From NCBI RefSeq assembly GCF_030127145.1, contig NZ_CP126158.1, positions 2,356,001 to 2,420,000 on the forward strand: a stretch of DNA of 64,000 nucleotides. The letters are read 5' to 3'. Shown here piece after piece: positions 9,585 to 17,098 of this stretch. Below the pieces are notes generated by a model, which saw nothing but the letters and a program-made list of their open reading frames with translations, was not told the origin of the DNA and did no database searches. The DNA is from Halobaculum halobium. GTDB lineage: Archaea; Halobacteriota; Halobacteria; Halobacteriales; Haloferacaceae. A program made the position numbers and the translations under genes. Every line of letters begins with the position of its first letter. The first letter of the stretch is position 1.

Positions 9585-11120
9585 TCATGCCGTCGTCGGC
9601 CGTCGAGCCCGCAACTCGGGGAAGTACCGCCCGTGGAAGTCGAACGGCACCGCGTGCGGTAGTCGCGCCCGCGCCCGCTCCGTGAACGTCTCGCCGTCCA
9701 GCACCACGAGCGCCGAGCGGCCGGTCGTCGCGTCGCCGTCGACGCCGACGCCCTCCTCGAGCGTCACCGCGAGCACGACGCCGTCGTCCTCGGCCTCCCC
9801 GTCGGGGTTCGGCACGAAGATCGGCTCCCCGAAGTAGCCGCCGTCGTCGAACTCGACGGCCTCGCCGGTCTCGACGTCCAGCTTCAGGACCCTCCTCGCC
9901 CACTCGTTCACCGGACGGTCGGTGCCCATCGCGTAGACGTAGCGGTGCTCGCGACACCACCGCGCCGGCGACACGGTCGGGAGCGCGGTGCCGCCGTCGT
10001 ACAGCGTCTCTCGGGTCACGGTCGCGTCGCCGACGCGGTACCGGCCCGACCCGCTCGCGCTCCCGAGGTCGACGACGAAGCGGTCGACCTGCGCGCCGAG
10101 CGCCCCGAAGCTCCCCGCCCGCAACTCGTCGAGGTACAGCGAGTCGATGGTCGTCGCGTCAGGCACCGTCTCCAGATCGAAGACGATCTCCCGGCCGCCG
10201 TCGCGCTCGAAGGCGTTCACGTGGTGGAAGCCGAACACGGCGTCGGTCACCGGGTCGGCGACCACCTCGCCGGTCGTGCGGTCCACGACGATCACCCGGG
10301 TCCCGCGCTCGGGCTCCCACTCGAACTGCTCGATGAACGGGCGCTGGCGCCCCGGCTTGAACAGCCGGACGGGGTCGAGCCGCAGCGGGAACTCCGCGAT
10401 CACGACGTACCGCGGCGTCAGCGCGAAACTGTGGAGGTACGCGGGCTGCTCCGTCTCGACGCTGCCGACGTGTCGACGCTCGCCGTCGGGCGTGAGTGCG
10501 TGGACGAGATACCTGCTCGTGCGCCCGAACCGCGTCTCGACGGCGAGGAGCGCGCCCGTGGCGGGGTCGCGCTTGACGTGTGCGCACGCGAGGTGTCCGA
10601 CGGGGCCGTCGTCGCCGTCGCCGGCGTCGTCGGTCCCGAGCGTGTCGAGGTCGTTCGGGTCGAATCGGACCCGCCGCGGCGACTCCGTGAGCGCGAGGTA
10701 GTCGTCGCCGACGCGCTCGGCGACGATGTTGGTGTTGTCGTACGGCTCTCGGAGGAAGGTGGCGAGCCGCGAGCGCAGGGTGGTCTCGCCGGTGGCGAAG
10801 CCGCCGTCGAACTCCCCGGCGCGGGCGGCCTCGTAGGCGTCGGTGCGGAGGAAGCGGTTGCGGTAGTGGACCGCGTCGCCGTCGACGGCGTCGCCGCCGG
10901 CGTCCCGCCCGCCGCCGCGGTTCCCGGGGTCGAAGGTGAACCGGTACAGCATCGCCAGCCCGTCGAACCAGTGGTCGACGGCGCTGCCGTCGGGGAACGA
11001 GAACGCCCCCGGACCGTTCCGGATCAGGCTGCCCGCGAGCCAGTCCGGGAGCGACCCCTCGACCGGGAGCGTCTCGGCGGTCTCCTCGTGCAGCGAGTGG
11101 AAGCCGGGGTGGGCGGTCAC
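9585..11120 (-). CDS. Carotenoid oxygenase (RPE65/CCD family) (511 aa)
   Basis: Non-haem iron dioxygenase that cleaves a double bond of a carotenoid or apocarotenoid. The seven-bladed propeller family is recognised by LPDWLAGSLIRNGPGAF near the N-terminus and the four spaced iron-ligand histidines: HLACAHVK, AYLHSFALTPRYVVIAE, FGFHHVNAFE and the C-terminal FDFHGRYFPE. Length is normal. The start is a GTG at 11120. It is unrelated in sequence to the Brp/Blh membrane enzymes that make retinal in haloarchaea, and no opsin, crtB or brp gene is nearby, so substrate and product are open. The nearest gene, a Usp protein, is 46 bp upstream on the same strand. Confidence 0.87.
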   Translation of the reverse strand: MTAHPGFHSLHEETAETLPVEGSLPDWLAGSLIRNGPGAFSFPDGSAVDHWFDGLAMLYRFTFDPGNRGGGRDAGGDAVDGDAVHYRNRFLRTDAYEAARAGEFDGGFATGETTLRSRLATFLREPYDNTNIVAERVGDDYLALTESPRRVRFDPNDLDTLGTDDAGDGDDGPVGHLACAHVKRDPATGALLAVETRFGRTSRYLVHALTPDGERRHVGSVETEQPAYLHSFALTPRYVVIAEFPLRLDPVRLFKPGRQRPFIEQFEWEPERGTRVIVVDRTTGEVVADPVTDAVFGFHHVNAFERDGGREIVFDLETVPDATTIDSLYLDELRAGSFGALGAQVDRFVVDLGSASGSGRYRVGDATVTRETLYDGGTALPTVSPARWCREHRYVYAMGTDRPVNEWARRVLKLDVETGEAVEFDDGGYFGEPIFVPNPDGEAEDDGVVLAVTLEEGVGVDGDATTGRSALVVLDGETFTERARARLPHAVPFDFHGRYFPELRARRPTTA

Positions 11121-11166
11121 ATGGACACCACGACGGCGAGGGGCTAATCGGTGTCGGCGGGTCGGC

Positions 11167-11607
11167 TCACCGAACGACCGTCACCGGAACCGACGACCGC
11201 CGCGTCACCTTCTCGGCGACGCTGCCCATGAGGACGCGGCTGAGCCCCCTCCGCCCGTGACTTCCCATCACCACCTGATCGACGTTCTCGCCCTCGTCGT
11301 CGAGGTAGTCGAGGATGGACTGGGCGGGCCCGCCGACCAGTCGAACCGTCTCCGCGTCGACGCCGGCCTCGTCGGCGCGCTCGGCCGCCGATTCGAGCAG
11401 CTCGTCGCTCGCTTCCTTCGCGGACTCCTCGAGCTCCTTCGAGTAGAACGCGTCCATGCCCTCGCCGTCGCCGGCGGACACCCACCGCGTCGGGTCGACG
11501 ACGTTGACGAGGACGAGCGTCGCGTCCTCGTGGACCGCCAGCGCGTGATCGAGCGCCTTCGTGGACTGATCGGACCGATCGAGCGCGACAAGTACGCGTC
11601 GTGACAT
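11167..11607 (-). CDS. Universal stress protein, UspA family (146 aa)
   Basis: Single Usp domain, start MSRRVLVALDRSD. The ATP-binding signature near the C-terminus is MGSHGRRGLSRVLMGSVAEKV followed by PVTVV, so it is probably an ATP-binding member. The ATG at 11607 is preferred over an in-frame upstream start at 11682 since the Usp fold begins with beta-1 at RRVLVALD. It may be co-transcribed with the carotenoid oxygenase gene downstream. The role, a general stress response, is a family-level inference. Confidence 0.9.
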   Translation of the reverse strand: MSRRVLVALDRSDQSTKALDHALAVHEDATLVLVNVVDPTRWVSAGDGEGMDAFYSKELEESAKEASDELLESAAERADEAGVDAETVRLVGGPAQSILDYLDDEGENVDQVVMGSHGRRGLSRVLMGSVAEKVTRRSSVPVTVVR

Positions 11608-11686
11608 ACGCGCAACGACGCCGGGGAGGGACTCGGGCGTTTCGGTCGCGACGGAATCGGCGCCGCTTCTCGGGACAGTCACCCGC

Positions 11687-12091
11687 TCACACCGCGCCGG
11701 CGAGAACGGCCGCGAGCCCGACTGCGCCCCCGGCGAGGAGGGTGTTGCCGGCGACGAAGGCGACTGCGCGTCCGCGCTCGCCGCGGTCCCACAGCCGCAC
11801 CGTCGCCACCGAGAACGACGAGAACGTGGTGAAGGCGCCGCAGGCGCCCGTCCCCGCCAGCAGGAGGGCGTCGCCGCCGACGGGCCAGAAGACGAGCAGC
11901 CCGAGCAGGAAGCTCCCGAGGACGTTGACCGTCAGCGTCCCCAGCGGGAACTCCTCCCGGTTGACAGCCGACCCGATCAGGTGACGCGCGACGGCGCCGG
12001 CGGCGCCGCCGACGGCGACGAGTGCGGGATCGGGCACGGTCGCGAGCACCCCCACGGACGCGAGCGCCGGCGCGGCGGTCGTGAGGGTCAC
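11687..12091 (-). CDS. crcB: CrcB-family fluoride channel, second copy (134 aa)
   Basis: Small four-helix membrane protein of the CrcB/Fluc family, which exports fluoride as a dual-topology dimer. Motifs are GGAAGAVARHLIG, GTLTVNVLGSFLLGLL, and TGACGAFTTFSSFSVATV with the conserved phenylalanines. It starts with GTG at 12091, which overlaps the stop of the upstream crcB copy (GTGA), so the pair is translationally coupled. Paired CrcB proteins usually form heterodimers with opposite orientation. Confidence 0.9.
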   Translation of the reverse strand: MTLTTAAPALASVGVLATVPDPALVAVGGAAGAVARHLIGSAVNREEFPLGTLTVNVLGSFLLGLLVFWPVGGDALLLAGTGACGAFTTFSSFSVATVRLWDRGERGRAVAFVAGNTLLAGGAVGLAAVLAGAV

Positions 12092-12483
12092 GCGCGCACC
12101 TCCCGGTCGGGCCGCGGGTCGACGCGGGCGGCGAGGTCGCGCCCGGCGAGCGCGGCCGCGAACCCGAGCCCGTAGCTGCCGAGGAGGTACGCCACGCCGA
12201 CGAGCGGCGCCGCCTGTATCGTCTCGACGGTGAACGTGCTGTAGGTGGTGTACGACGAGAGCACGCCCGTCGCCAGCAGCGTCCGCGTCCGGTCGCCCAG
12301 CCGGTCGGTGCGAAGCGCCTCGTACAGCAGAACGCCGAGCAGCAGACTGCCGGAGACGTTCGCCGCGAGCGTCCCCCACAAGCCCGGGAGCGCCCCGCCG
12401 ACGGCGTGGCGGGCCGACGCGCCGACGGCGCCGCCGGCAGCAACGAGCGAGCCAGTGAGCCAGGCGGGGTCCCGCTGCGACAT
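12088..12483 (-). CDS. crcB: CrcB-family fluoride channel, first copy (131 aa)
   Basis: Partner of the next gene in a fluoride-efflux pair. It has AGGAVGASARHAVGG, GTLAANVSGSLLLGVLL and TGVLSSYTTYSTFTVETI. It ends in a basic/acidic tail (RVDPRPDREVRA), while the second copy ends hydrophobic, consistent with opposite membrane orientation. The ATG at 12483 is used; a GTG three codons upstream is possible. No fluoride riboswitch signature was found in the leader. Confidence 0.9.
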   Translation of the reverse strand: MSQRDPAWLTGSLVAAGGAVGASARHAVGGALPGLWGTLAANVSGSLLLGVLLYEALRTDRLGDRTRTLLATGVLSSYTTYSTFTVETIQAAPLVGVAYLLGSYGLGFAAALAGRDLAARVDPRPDREVRA

Positions 12484-12540
12484 ACGCGGCACCTCTTCGG
12501 TGGGGCGTATCGCCCTGTCGGTCTCGTCTCGCTCACGTCT

Positions 12541-12627
12541 GTGACAACCAGTGACAATTAAGGCTCCTTCAGGAGTCGAAACCGATTATAGAATATTATC
12601 ATTATAGTTCGTTACATTTATTGTATC
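12541..12627 (+). promoter_or_regulatory. A/T-rich promoter island of the isocitrate lyase operon
   Basis: Sharply A/T-rich DNA in a G/C-rich context. It holds a direct repeat GTGACAA at 12541-12547 and 12551-12557, a short imperfect hairpin (about 12561-12577), then ATTATAGAATATTATCATTA and TTACATTTATTG (about 12611-12622). The last could serve as TATA element for a start near 12640. The GTGACAA pair could be an activator or repressor site; this is inference from position. Confidence 0.45.
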
Positions 12628-12642
12628 CTCCCGACTCGAACC

Positions 12643-12648
12643 AGGTGA
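12643..12648 (+). promoter_or_regulatory. Shine-Dalgarno-like site before the first micro-ORF
   Basis: AGGTGA matches the anti-SD core and lies 12 nt before the ATG at 12660. A clear SD is unusual among the mostly leaderless genes of this window and supports translation of the first micro-ORF. Confidence 0.45.
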
Positions 12649-12659
12649 GGCGACACAGC

Positions 12660-12764
12660 ATGGGTGTACACGACCGCAAATCCGCAGCAGAACACGCACA
12701 GGCCGCTCCGACCGACTGCGACCCGCCGACGCCACCTACACCACCCGAACGACCCACCCCATGA
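12660..12764 (+). CDS. Micro-ORF 1 of the isocitrate lyase operon (34 aa)
   Basis: A short frame beginning MGVHDRKSAAEHAQ and ending in a proline/threonine-rich tail ([13 protein letters not shown]). It has one Cys and no known domain. It is supported by an SD-like AGGTGA, its place just after the A/T-rich promoter island, and the 4-base ATGA overlap of its stop with the start of the next micro-ORF. Alone it would be dismissed as noise; the chain of overlaps into aceA is the reason to list it. It could be a leader peptide or a real microprotein. Confidence 0.4.
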   Translation: MGVHDRKSAAEHAQAAPTDCDPPTPPTPPERPTP

Positions 12765-12850
12765 CATTCAACCCGAACCCCGAAACCGACCTCGACGAAA
12801 TCGACGACCGCGAACTGAGCCTGTTCTCCACGGAGGGCGACGACCGATGA
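12761..12850 (+). CDS. Micro-ORF 2 of the isocitrate lyase operon (29 aa)
   Basis: Starts [20 protein letters not shown] and ends FSTEGDDR. It is strongly acidic with an amphipathic middle, typical of haloarchaeal coding composition. It overlaps the stop of micro-ORF 1 and the start of micro-ORF 3, both through ATGA, so ribosomes could pass along the chain by termination-reinitiation. No family recognised. Confidence 0.5.
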   Translation: MTFNPNPETDLDEIDDRELSLFSTEGDDR

Positions 12851-13062
12851 GCCGTCGCGCCACCCGCTCCACCGCCGGCACCCGACCGACCGAAGAGACC
12901 GACGCGCCGCTGGTCCCGGATCTGGGGACGCGAACGGGCCGCACCGACACGACGACCGACACCGCAACCATCACCGACACCGCAGACGCCGGACGCGACC
13001 GCGCCGAGCGCCGCCGTCGCCGCGACCCGTTCGAGATCGCGCTCATGGAGGACTCCGAATAA
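12847..13062 (+). CDS. Small protein upstream of isocitrate lyase (71 aa)
   Basis: N-terminal half is Thr/Arg/Asp-rich and low in complexity; then comes an arginine cluster ([10 protein letters not shown]) and the end [10 protein letters not shown]. No Cys, no membrane segment, no recognised domain. Its start overlaps micro-ORF 2 (ATGA) and its TAA overlaps the aceA ATG (TAATG), so it is almost certainly in the aceA operon. The basic patch inside an acidic protein could bind nucleic acid or a partner protein; this is speculation. Confidence 0.6.
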   Translation: MSRRATRSTAGTRPTEETDAPLVPDLGTRTGRTDTTTDTATITDTADAGRDRAERRRRRDPFEIALMEDSE

Positions 13063-14099
13063 TGCACCCCTCAGAACTCGACCAAGACGTCTTCACGAAG
13101 GACATCGACAACCCGCAGGGCGCGAAGCTGCGCCGCATGCTGGACGAACAGGACTACGTCTTCGCCCCCGGCATGTACCACGCGCTCGACGCCCGCCTCG
13201 CGGAGATGGCCGACCTCGACGCCGCGTACATGTCCGGCTATTCCACCGTTCTGGGCCAGTTCGGCTTCCCGGACCTGGAGATGGTGACGATGACCGAGAT
13301 GGTCGAGAACGCCAAGCGCATGGTCGAGGCGACGAACCTGCCGGTCATCGCCGACTGCGACACCGGCTACGGCGGCACCCACAACGTCCGCCGCGCCGTC
13401 CGCGAGTACGAGAAGGCCGGCGTCGCCGCCGTCCACATCGAAGACCAGACGACGCCCAAGCGCTGCGGCCACATCGCTGGCAAGCAGATCATCTCCCGCG
13501 AGAAGGCCCGCTCGCGCTTCGAGGCGGCCGTCGACGCGAAGCAGAGCGAGGACACGGTCGTCATCGCCCGGACGGACGCCTACGGCTCTGCCAACGGCGA
13601 CTGGGAGGAGCACCTCGAACGCGGGCGGATCTACGCCGACGCCGGCGTCGACCTCGTCTGGCCGGAGATGCCCGACCCCTCGCGCGAGGACGCCGTCGAG
13701 TACGCCGAGACGATCCACGAGACGCACCCCGACTTAGATCTGGCGTTCAACTACTCGTCGTCGTTCGAGTGGGGCGCCGAGGAGGACCCGCTCACGTTCG
13801 AGGAGCTGGGCGACCTGGGCTACAAGTACCAGTTCATCACGCTGTACGCCCTGCACTCGGGCGCACACGCGGTCTACGAGGACATGCAGAACATCGCCGA
13901 GAACGGCGCCGAGGCCCAGTGGGACCTCGAGGAGCGCTACATCGGCCACGAGACCGAGAGCCACCACGCGCTCTCGTTCGTCGACCGCTATCAGGACATC
14001 GAGACGCAGTTCGACCCCGAGGCCAAAGAGCGCATCGAGGAGTCCGAGGGCTTCGCCGAGGACCGCTCCGAGCCGATCACCTCGAACGACGACGACTGA
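13062..14099 (+). CDS. aceA: Isocitrate lyase (345 aa)
   Basis: Cleaves isocitrate to succinate and glyoxylate, the first step of the glyoxylate shunt used on acetate or fatty acids. Of the ICL/PEP-mutase superfamily: [11 protein letters not shown] holds the metal-binding Asp cluster, [17 protein letters not shown] the catalytic Cys loop (KRCGH against KKCGH in most ICLs), then [21 protein letters not shown]. The short 345-residue form without the large bacterial insert is usual in haloarchaea. Translation appears coupled to the 71-residue gene before it. Malate synthase, the other shunt enzyme, is not adjacent. Confidence 0.9.
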   Translation: MHPSELDQDVFTKDIDNPQGAKLRRMLDEQDYVFAPGMYHALDARLAEMADLDAAYMSGYSTVLGQFGFPDLEMVTMTEMVENAKRMVEATNLPVIADCDTGYGGTHNVRRAVREYEKAGVAAVHIEDQTTPKRCGHIAGKQIISREKARSRFEAAVDAKQSEDTVVIARTDAYGSANGDWEEHLERGRIYADAGVDLVWPEMPDPSREDAVEYAETIHETHPDLDLAFNYSSSFEWGAEEDPLTFEELGDLGYKYQFITLYALHSGAHAVYEDMQNIAENGAEAQWDLEERYIGHETESHHALSFVDRYQDIETQFDPEAKERIEESEGFAEDRSEPITSNDDD

Positions 14100-14124
14100 T
14101 CGGCGACCAGTCTCGAACTGCTCC

Positions 14125-14155
14125 GACCGCTGCGGTCTCCGTTTTTTTTTTTTTT
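14125..14155 (+). terminator. Intrinsic-type terminator of the aceA operon
   Basis: A stem GACCGC/GCGGTC (14125-14137) is followed after 4 nt by an uninterrupted run of 14 T (14142-14155), right after aceA and before the convergent zinc-ribbon gene. Strong by appearance. The T run is also the longest homopolymer in the window. Confidence 0.8.
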
Positions 14156-14269
14156 CACCGTGCTTCTGCCGCGACACCGCGAGTCGCGGATGCGTCGCGC
14201 GAGACAGCGCAGCCGCTTCGACGACGCGATCGCCGAGCGGTCGAAAACGAGGGCCGGTCGCGGGACGCC

Positions 14270-14440
14270 CTACGCCTCGATCGGGGAGGCGCGGTCGCCG
14301 TTGATCCGCGTGAGACCGTAGTCGCAGTCGTTGCACCGCCACTTCGTCTTCTCGCCGAGGTGCAGCGTCATCGCGGCGACGCGCCAGAAGTCGCGGTCCT
14401 CGCCGCAGTTCGGGCAGTAGAACTCCATCTCGAGGCTCAT
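14270..14440 (-). CDS. Small zinc-ribbon protein (56 aa)
   Basis: Starts MSLEMEFYCPNCGEDRDFW. Two CxxC knuckles (CPNCG near residue 9 and CNDCD near residue 36) spaced by 23 residues make a single zinc ribbon. Short conserved-type haloarchaeal protein of unknown role, possibly nucleic acid or protein binding. The ATG at 14440 is preferred to the longer frame from 14524 because the upstream part is not coding-like. It converges on aceA. Confidence 0.75.
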   Translation of the reverse strand: MSLEMEFYCPNCGEDRDFWRVAAMTLHLGEKTKWRCNDCDYGLTRINGDRASPIEA

Positions 14441-14566
14441 ACCTCCCGATGTGTGGGCCGGGACTTTCAAGACACCGGTCGCTGTCCGCGGGGATACTCG
14501 TCCGCGCTCGGTGGGCCCGGGCACGGACCGTCGGGTTCATTCGCGTCGAGGTCGCCAGTCGCCACC

Positions 14567-15075
14567 GTGTCGTCACGCTCTGAGGCCGTCGCCGACGCGG
14601 TCCACGCCGCGGGGCTCCTCGCGGTCGCCGGCGCGCTCGCGTGGGCGACCGGCCGCCCGTTCGTGTTCCCGAGTCTCGGTCCGTCAGCGTACCTGATCGC
14701 CGCCGGGTCCGGCCGCCCGAGCGCGCGGTCGCTGCTGGGGGGACACGCCGTCGGAATCGTGGCGGGGCTGCTCGCGTACCACGGCCTCGCCGACGGCGCG
14801 GTCATCACCGGCGCGCTCGCCGCGGGGAGTCGGCGGGGGCGCGCCTCGCCGCCAGCGCCGTCGTCTCGGTCGGGGCGACGACCGCCGGAATGGCGCTGAC
14901 GGACACGCGGCACGCTCCGGCGTGCGCGACGACGCTCATCGTCTCGCTGGGGCTGCTCCCCTCGGTTGCAGACGCCGCGGTGATCGCGCTGGGAGTGGTC
15001 GCGCTGTGGGGGGCGTCGCTGGCGACGAGGGTCGCCTCCCGTGCTGCTGTGGCAACCGCGTCCGGGGAACGATAG
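14567..15075 (+). pseudogene. HPP-family membrane protein, interrupted by a -1 frameshift
   Basis: The first part (GTG 14567, EAVADAVHAAGLLAVAGALAW, FVFPSLGPSAYLIA, HAVGIVAGLLAYHGLA) and the second part (ESAGARLAASAVVSVGATT, then ALTDTRHAPACATTLIVSLGLLP) form one HPP protein of about 170 residues with four membrane helices. They are in different frames. One extra G in the run at 14824-14827 would join them as AAGESAGARLAAS. The rest shows no decay, so a sequence error is as likely as a true mutation. HPP proteins have been linked to nitrite transport in some organisms; its role here is unknown. Confidence 0.75.
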
Positions 15076-15105
15076 CTCGAAAGGCCCGCACGCCCACCAC
15101 CGAGT

Positions 15106-15492
15106 ATGACATTCGAGACGACGGTTCCGGTCCGCTACCGCGACCTCGACCCGATGGGCCACGTGAACAACGCGGTGTACGCGACCTACTTCGAGGAGGT
15201 CCGAACCGCCTTCTTCAGCGAGGAGGTCGGCGTCGACCTGGCCGATTCGCGGGCGGCGCTCGCGTCGCTTTCGATCGACTTTCGCGCTCCCATCGAGGGA
15301 ACCGGCGCCGTTCGGGCGGCCGTGGACGTGCAAGACGTGGGGACGACCAGTCTCACCTTCGGCTACGAGTTGCACTTCGAGGACCGCCTCGTCGCCGAGG
15401 GGGAGACCGTCCAGGTCGCGATGGGCGAAGACGGTCCCGAACCGCTCCCGGACCGGGTCCGCGCGGCCGCCGAACGCCACGTGACCGAATGA
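15106..15492 (+). CDS. Hotdog-fold acyl-CoA thioesterase (128 aa)
   Basis: 4-hydroxybenzoyl-CoA thioesterase-like family. YRDLDPMGHVNNAVYATYFEEVR holds the catalytic Asp-Met-Gly-His-Val-Asn-Asn loop near residues 13-21; one hotdog domain ending with a short tail. It hydrolyses an acyl-CoA; the substrate cannot be told. Its TGA overlaps the ATG of the MFS gene (ATGA), so the two are coupled. Confidence 0.88.
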   Translation: MTFETTVPVRYRDLDPMGHVNNAVYATYFEEVRTAFFSEEVGVDLADSRAALASLSIDFRAPIEGTGAVRAAVDVQDVGTTSLTFGYELHFEDRLVAEGETVQVAMGEDGPEPLPDRVRAAAERHVTE

Positions 15493-16660
15493 GCGGCGGT
15501 CGCCGTCGGTTCGCGCTCGCGGCGGTGAGCGCGGGGAACTTCAGCCAACTCGGCGCGCGGTTGCTCCTCGGTGCGGTCGTCCCCTTCGTCCTCGTCGACT
15601 TCGGGACGACCGAGGCGACTGTCGGGCTGGCGCTCACCGGGATGTGGGCGATGTACGCGCTGTTGCAGTTCCCCAGCGGCGTGCTCGCCGACCGGTTCGG
15701 TGAGCGGCCGGTCGTCCTCGCGGGGATCGTCGGGGCGGGCGTCGGCACCGCCCTCGTGGCGCTGTCGGCGTCCGTGCTCGCGTTCGGTGCAGCGACGCTC
15801 GTGCTCGGTGCGGGCGCGGGGCTGTTTTTCTCGCCGGGCACGTCGCTGCTGTCGCGACTGTACGACGAGCGCGGCGGCGCCCTGAGCGTCCTCACCGGTG
15901 CGGGCGCCGTCGCCGGCGCGGCGTTCCCCTGGCCGGGGGCGTGCTCGCCGAGCGGTTCGGGTGGGAGGTGGCCGTCGGCGCGGGCGCGGGCGTCGCGGTC
16001 CCCGTTGCCGCCGCGACGCTGCTGTTCGTGCCGTCGTTGCCGCCCGCTAACCCCGATCGAAACTTTCGGGCGGCGGTCGATCCGCGGCGCATCGCCGACG
16101 TGATCACTCGACCGCCACTGGCGTACACGACCGCCATCGCCGTGCTGTGCGGGTTCACCTTCCAGGCGGTGTCGTCGTTCCTGGCGGCGTTTCTCGTCGC
16201 CCACCGCGGCCTGGCGCCGTCGACGGCGGCGACCGCCTTCGGCGCGGTGTTCGCGATCAGCGCGGTCGCCCAACCAGTGAACGGCCGAGTGTCGGACGCG
16301 CTCTCGCGCGACGCCGCCGTCGCGATCAGCGTCACCCTCGCAGGCGCCGCCATCGCGACGCTCGTGTTCGTTCCCGGGACCGCCGGGATCGTCGCCGGCG
16401 TCGCGGTGCTCGGTGCGGGGATCTCCTGGCCCGGGCCGATACAGGCGCGGTTCATGGACCGACTGACCGACGCCGAACGGGGCTACGGCTTCGGCCTGCT
16501 GCGGACCGTGTACATGTTCCTCGCAGCCTCCGGGTCGGTCGTCACCGGCGCGGTCGCGAGCGCCGCGGGCTGGGCCGCCGCCTACGGACTCGTCGTCGCG
16601 CTGCTTGGAACGTGTCTCGCGCTACTCGGCGCGAACCGGGCGCTCGGACTGGAGCTGTGA
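15489..16660 (+). pseudogene. MFS transporter, interrupted by a -1 frameshift
   Basis: The N-terminal six helices (SAGNFSQLGARLLLGAVVPF, GVLADRFGERPVVLAG, the MFS motif between helices 2 and 3) run in one frame to about 15929. The C-terminal half (LAERFGWEVAVGAG through VVALLGTCLALLGANRALG) is in another frame. Adding one C to the CCCC at 15926-15929 restores AAFPLAGGVLAERFGW and a normal protein of about 390 residues. The two halves are otherwise intact. Likely a drug or metabolite exporter; the substrate is unknown. Co-transcribed with the thioesterase gene. Confidence 0.8.
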
Positions 16661-16710
16661 CCGTGTCACCGAGTCGCGCGCGAGAGGCGTTGTCGCGCCA
16701 GAACGCGTGA

Positions 16711-16722
16711 CGGAAGGGTTAT
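16711..16722 (+). promoter_or_regulatory. Promoter element shared with first csp gene
   Basis: CGGAAGGGTTAT, identical to the element before the other csp gene (9537-9548, minus strand). It ends 24 nt before the ATG at 16747, right for a BRE/TATA pair of a leaderless transcript. Confidence 0.6.
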
Positions 16723-16746
16723 CAGCGATCGTCGACTCCGACTGGT

Positions 16747-16941
16747 ATGGCGAAAGGGAAGGTTGACTTCTTCAACGACACTGGCGGCTACGGTTTCATC
16801 GCGACTGACGACTCCGACGACGACGTCTTCGTCCACATGGACGACATCGAGGGCGGCGATCTGGAGGAGGGCGAGGAGCTCGAATTCGACATCGAGACGG
16901 CCGAGAAAGGCCCGCGCGCGACGAACGTTACCCGCCTGTAA
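16747..16941 (+). CDS. cspA: Cold-shock domain protein 2 (64 aa)
   Basis: Near-identical in design to the protein at 9314: KVDFFNDTGGYGFIATDD, DDVFVHMDDIEGG, GPRATNVTRL. RNP1 (GGYGFI) and RNP2 (DVFVHM) are intact. OB-fold RNA/ssDNA-binding protein. It is monocistronic: its own promoter element upstream and a hairpin terminator 20 nt downstream. Confidence 0.94.
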   Translation: MAKGKVDFFNDTGGYGFIATDDSDDDVFVHMDDIEGGDLEEGEELEFDIETAEKGPRATNVTRL

Positions 16942-16961
16942 GGCACCCTCAGCGAACTACC

Positions 16962-16985
16962 GCACCCCTCGGGTGCGCTTTTCCG
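16962..16985 (+). terminator. Intrinsic-type terminator after cold-shock gene 2
   Basis: A perfect GCACCC/GGGTGC stem with a CTC loop, followed by CTTTTCC, begins 20 nt after the csp stop codon. It also separates the gene from the convergent S9 peptidase. Confidence 0.6.
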
Positions 16986-17098
16986 TTCTTTCACATCCGG
17001 TAGCGACGGCCGCGTCGGGCGACGGCGAGGCGGCTCGGTAGCGGCGGGCAGCAGCCGGTAGCGCCCACGCATCCGCGCCGGCTCCGACGGCCGCGGAC

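Noticed and set aside
12484-12600. Possible fluoride riboswitch in front of the crcB pair
   Set aside because: I looked on the minus strand for the conserved GGNGATGGNGTTCGCC-like core and its pseudoknot partners and did not find them. The leader before the ATG is also very short for a riboswitch if transcription starts at the usual distance.
12602-12967. Minus-strand open frame of about 120 codons upstream of aceA
   Set aside because: It lies antisense to the three coupled micro-ORFs and the A/T-rich promoter, has no family-like sequence and is explained by G/C-rich antisense bias.
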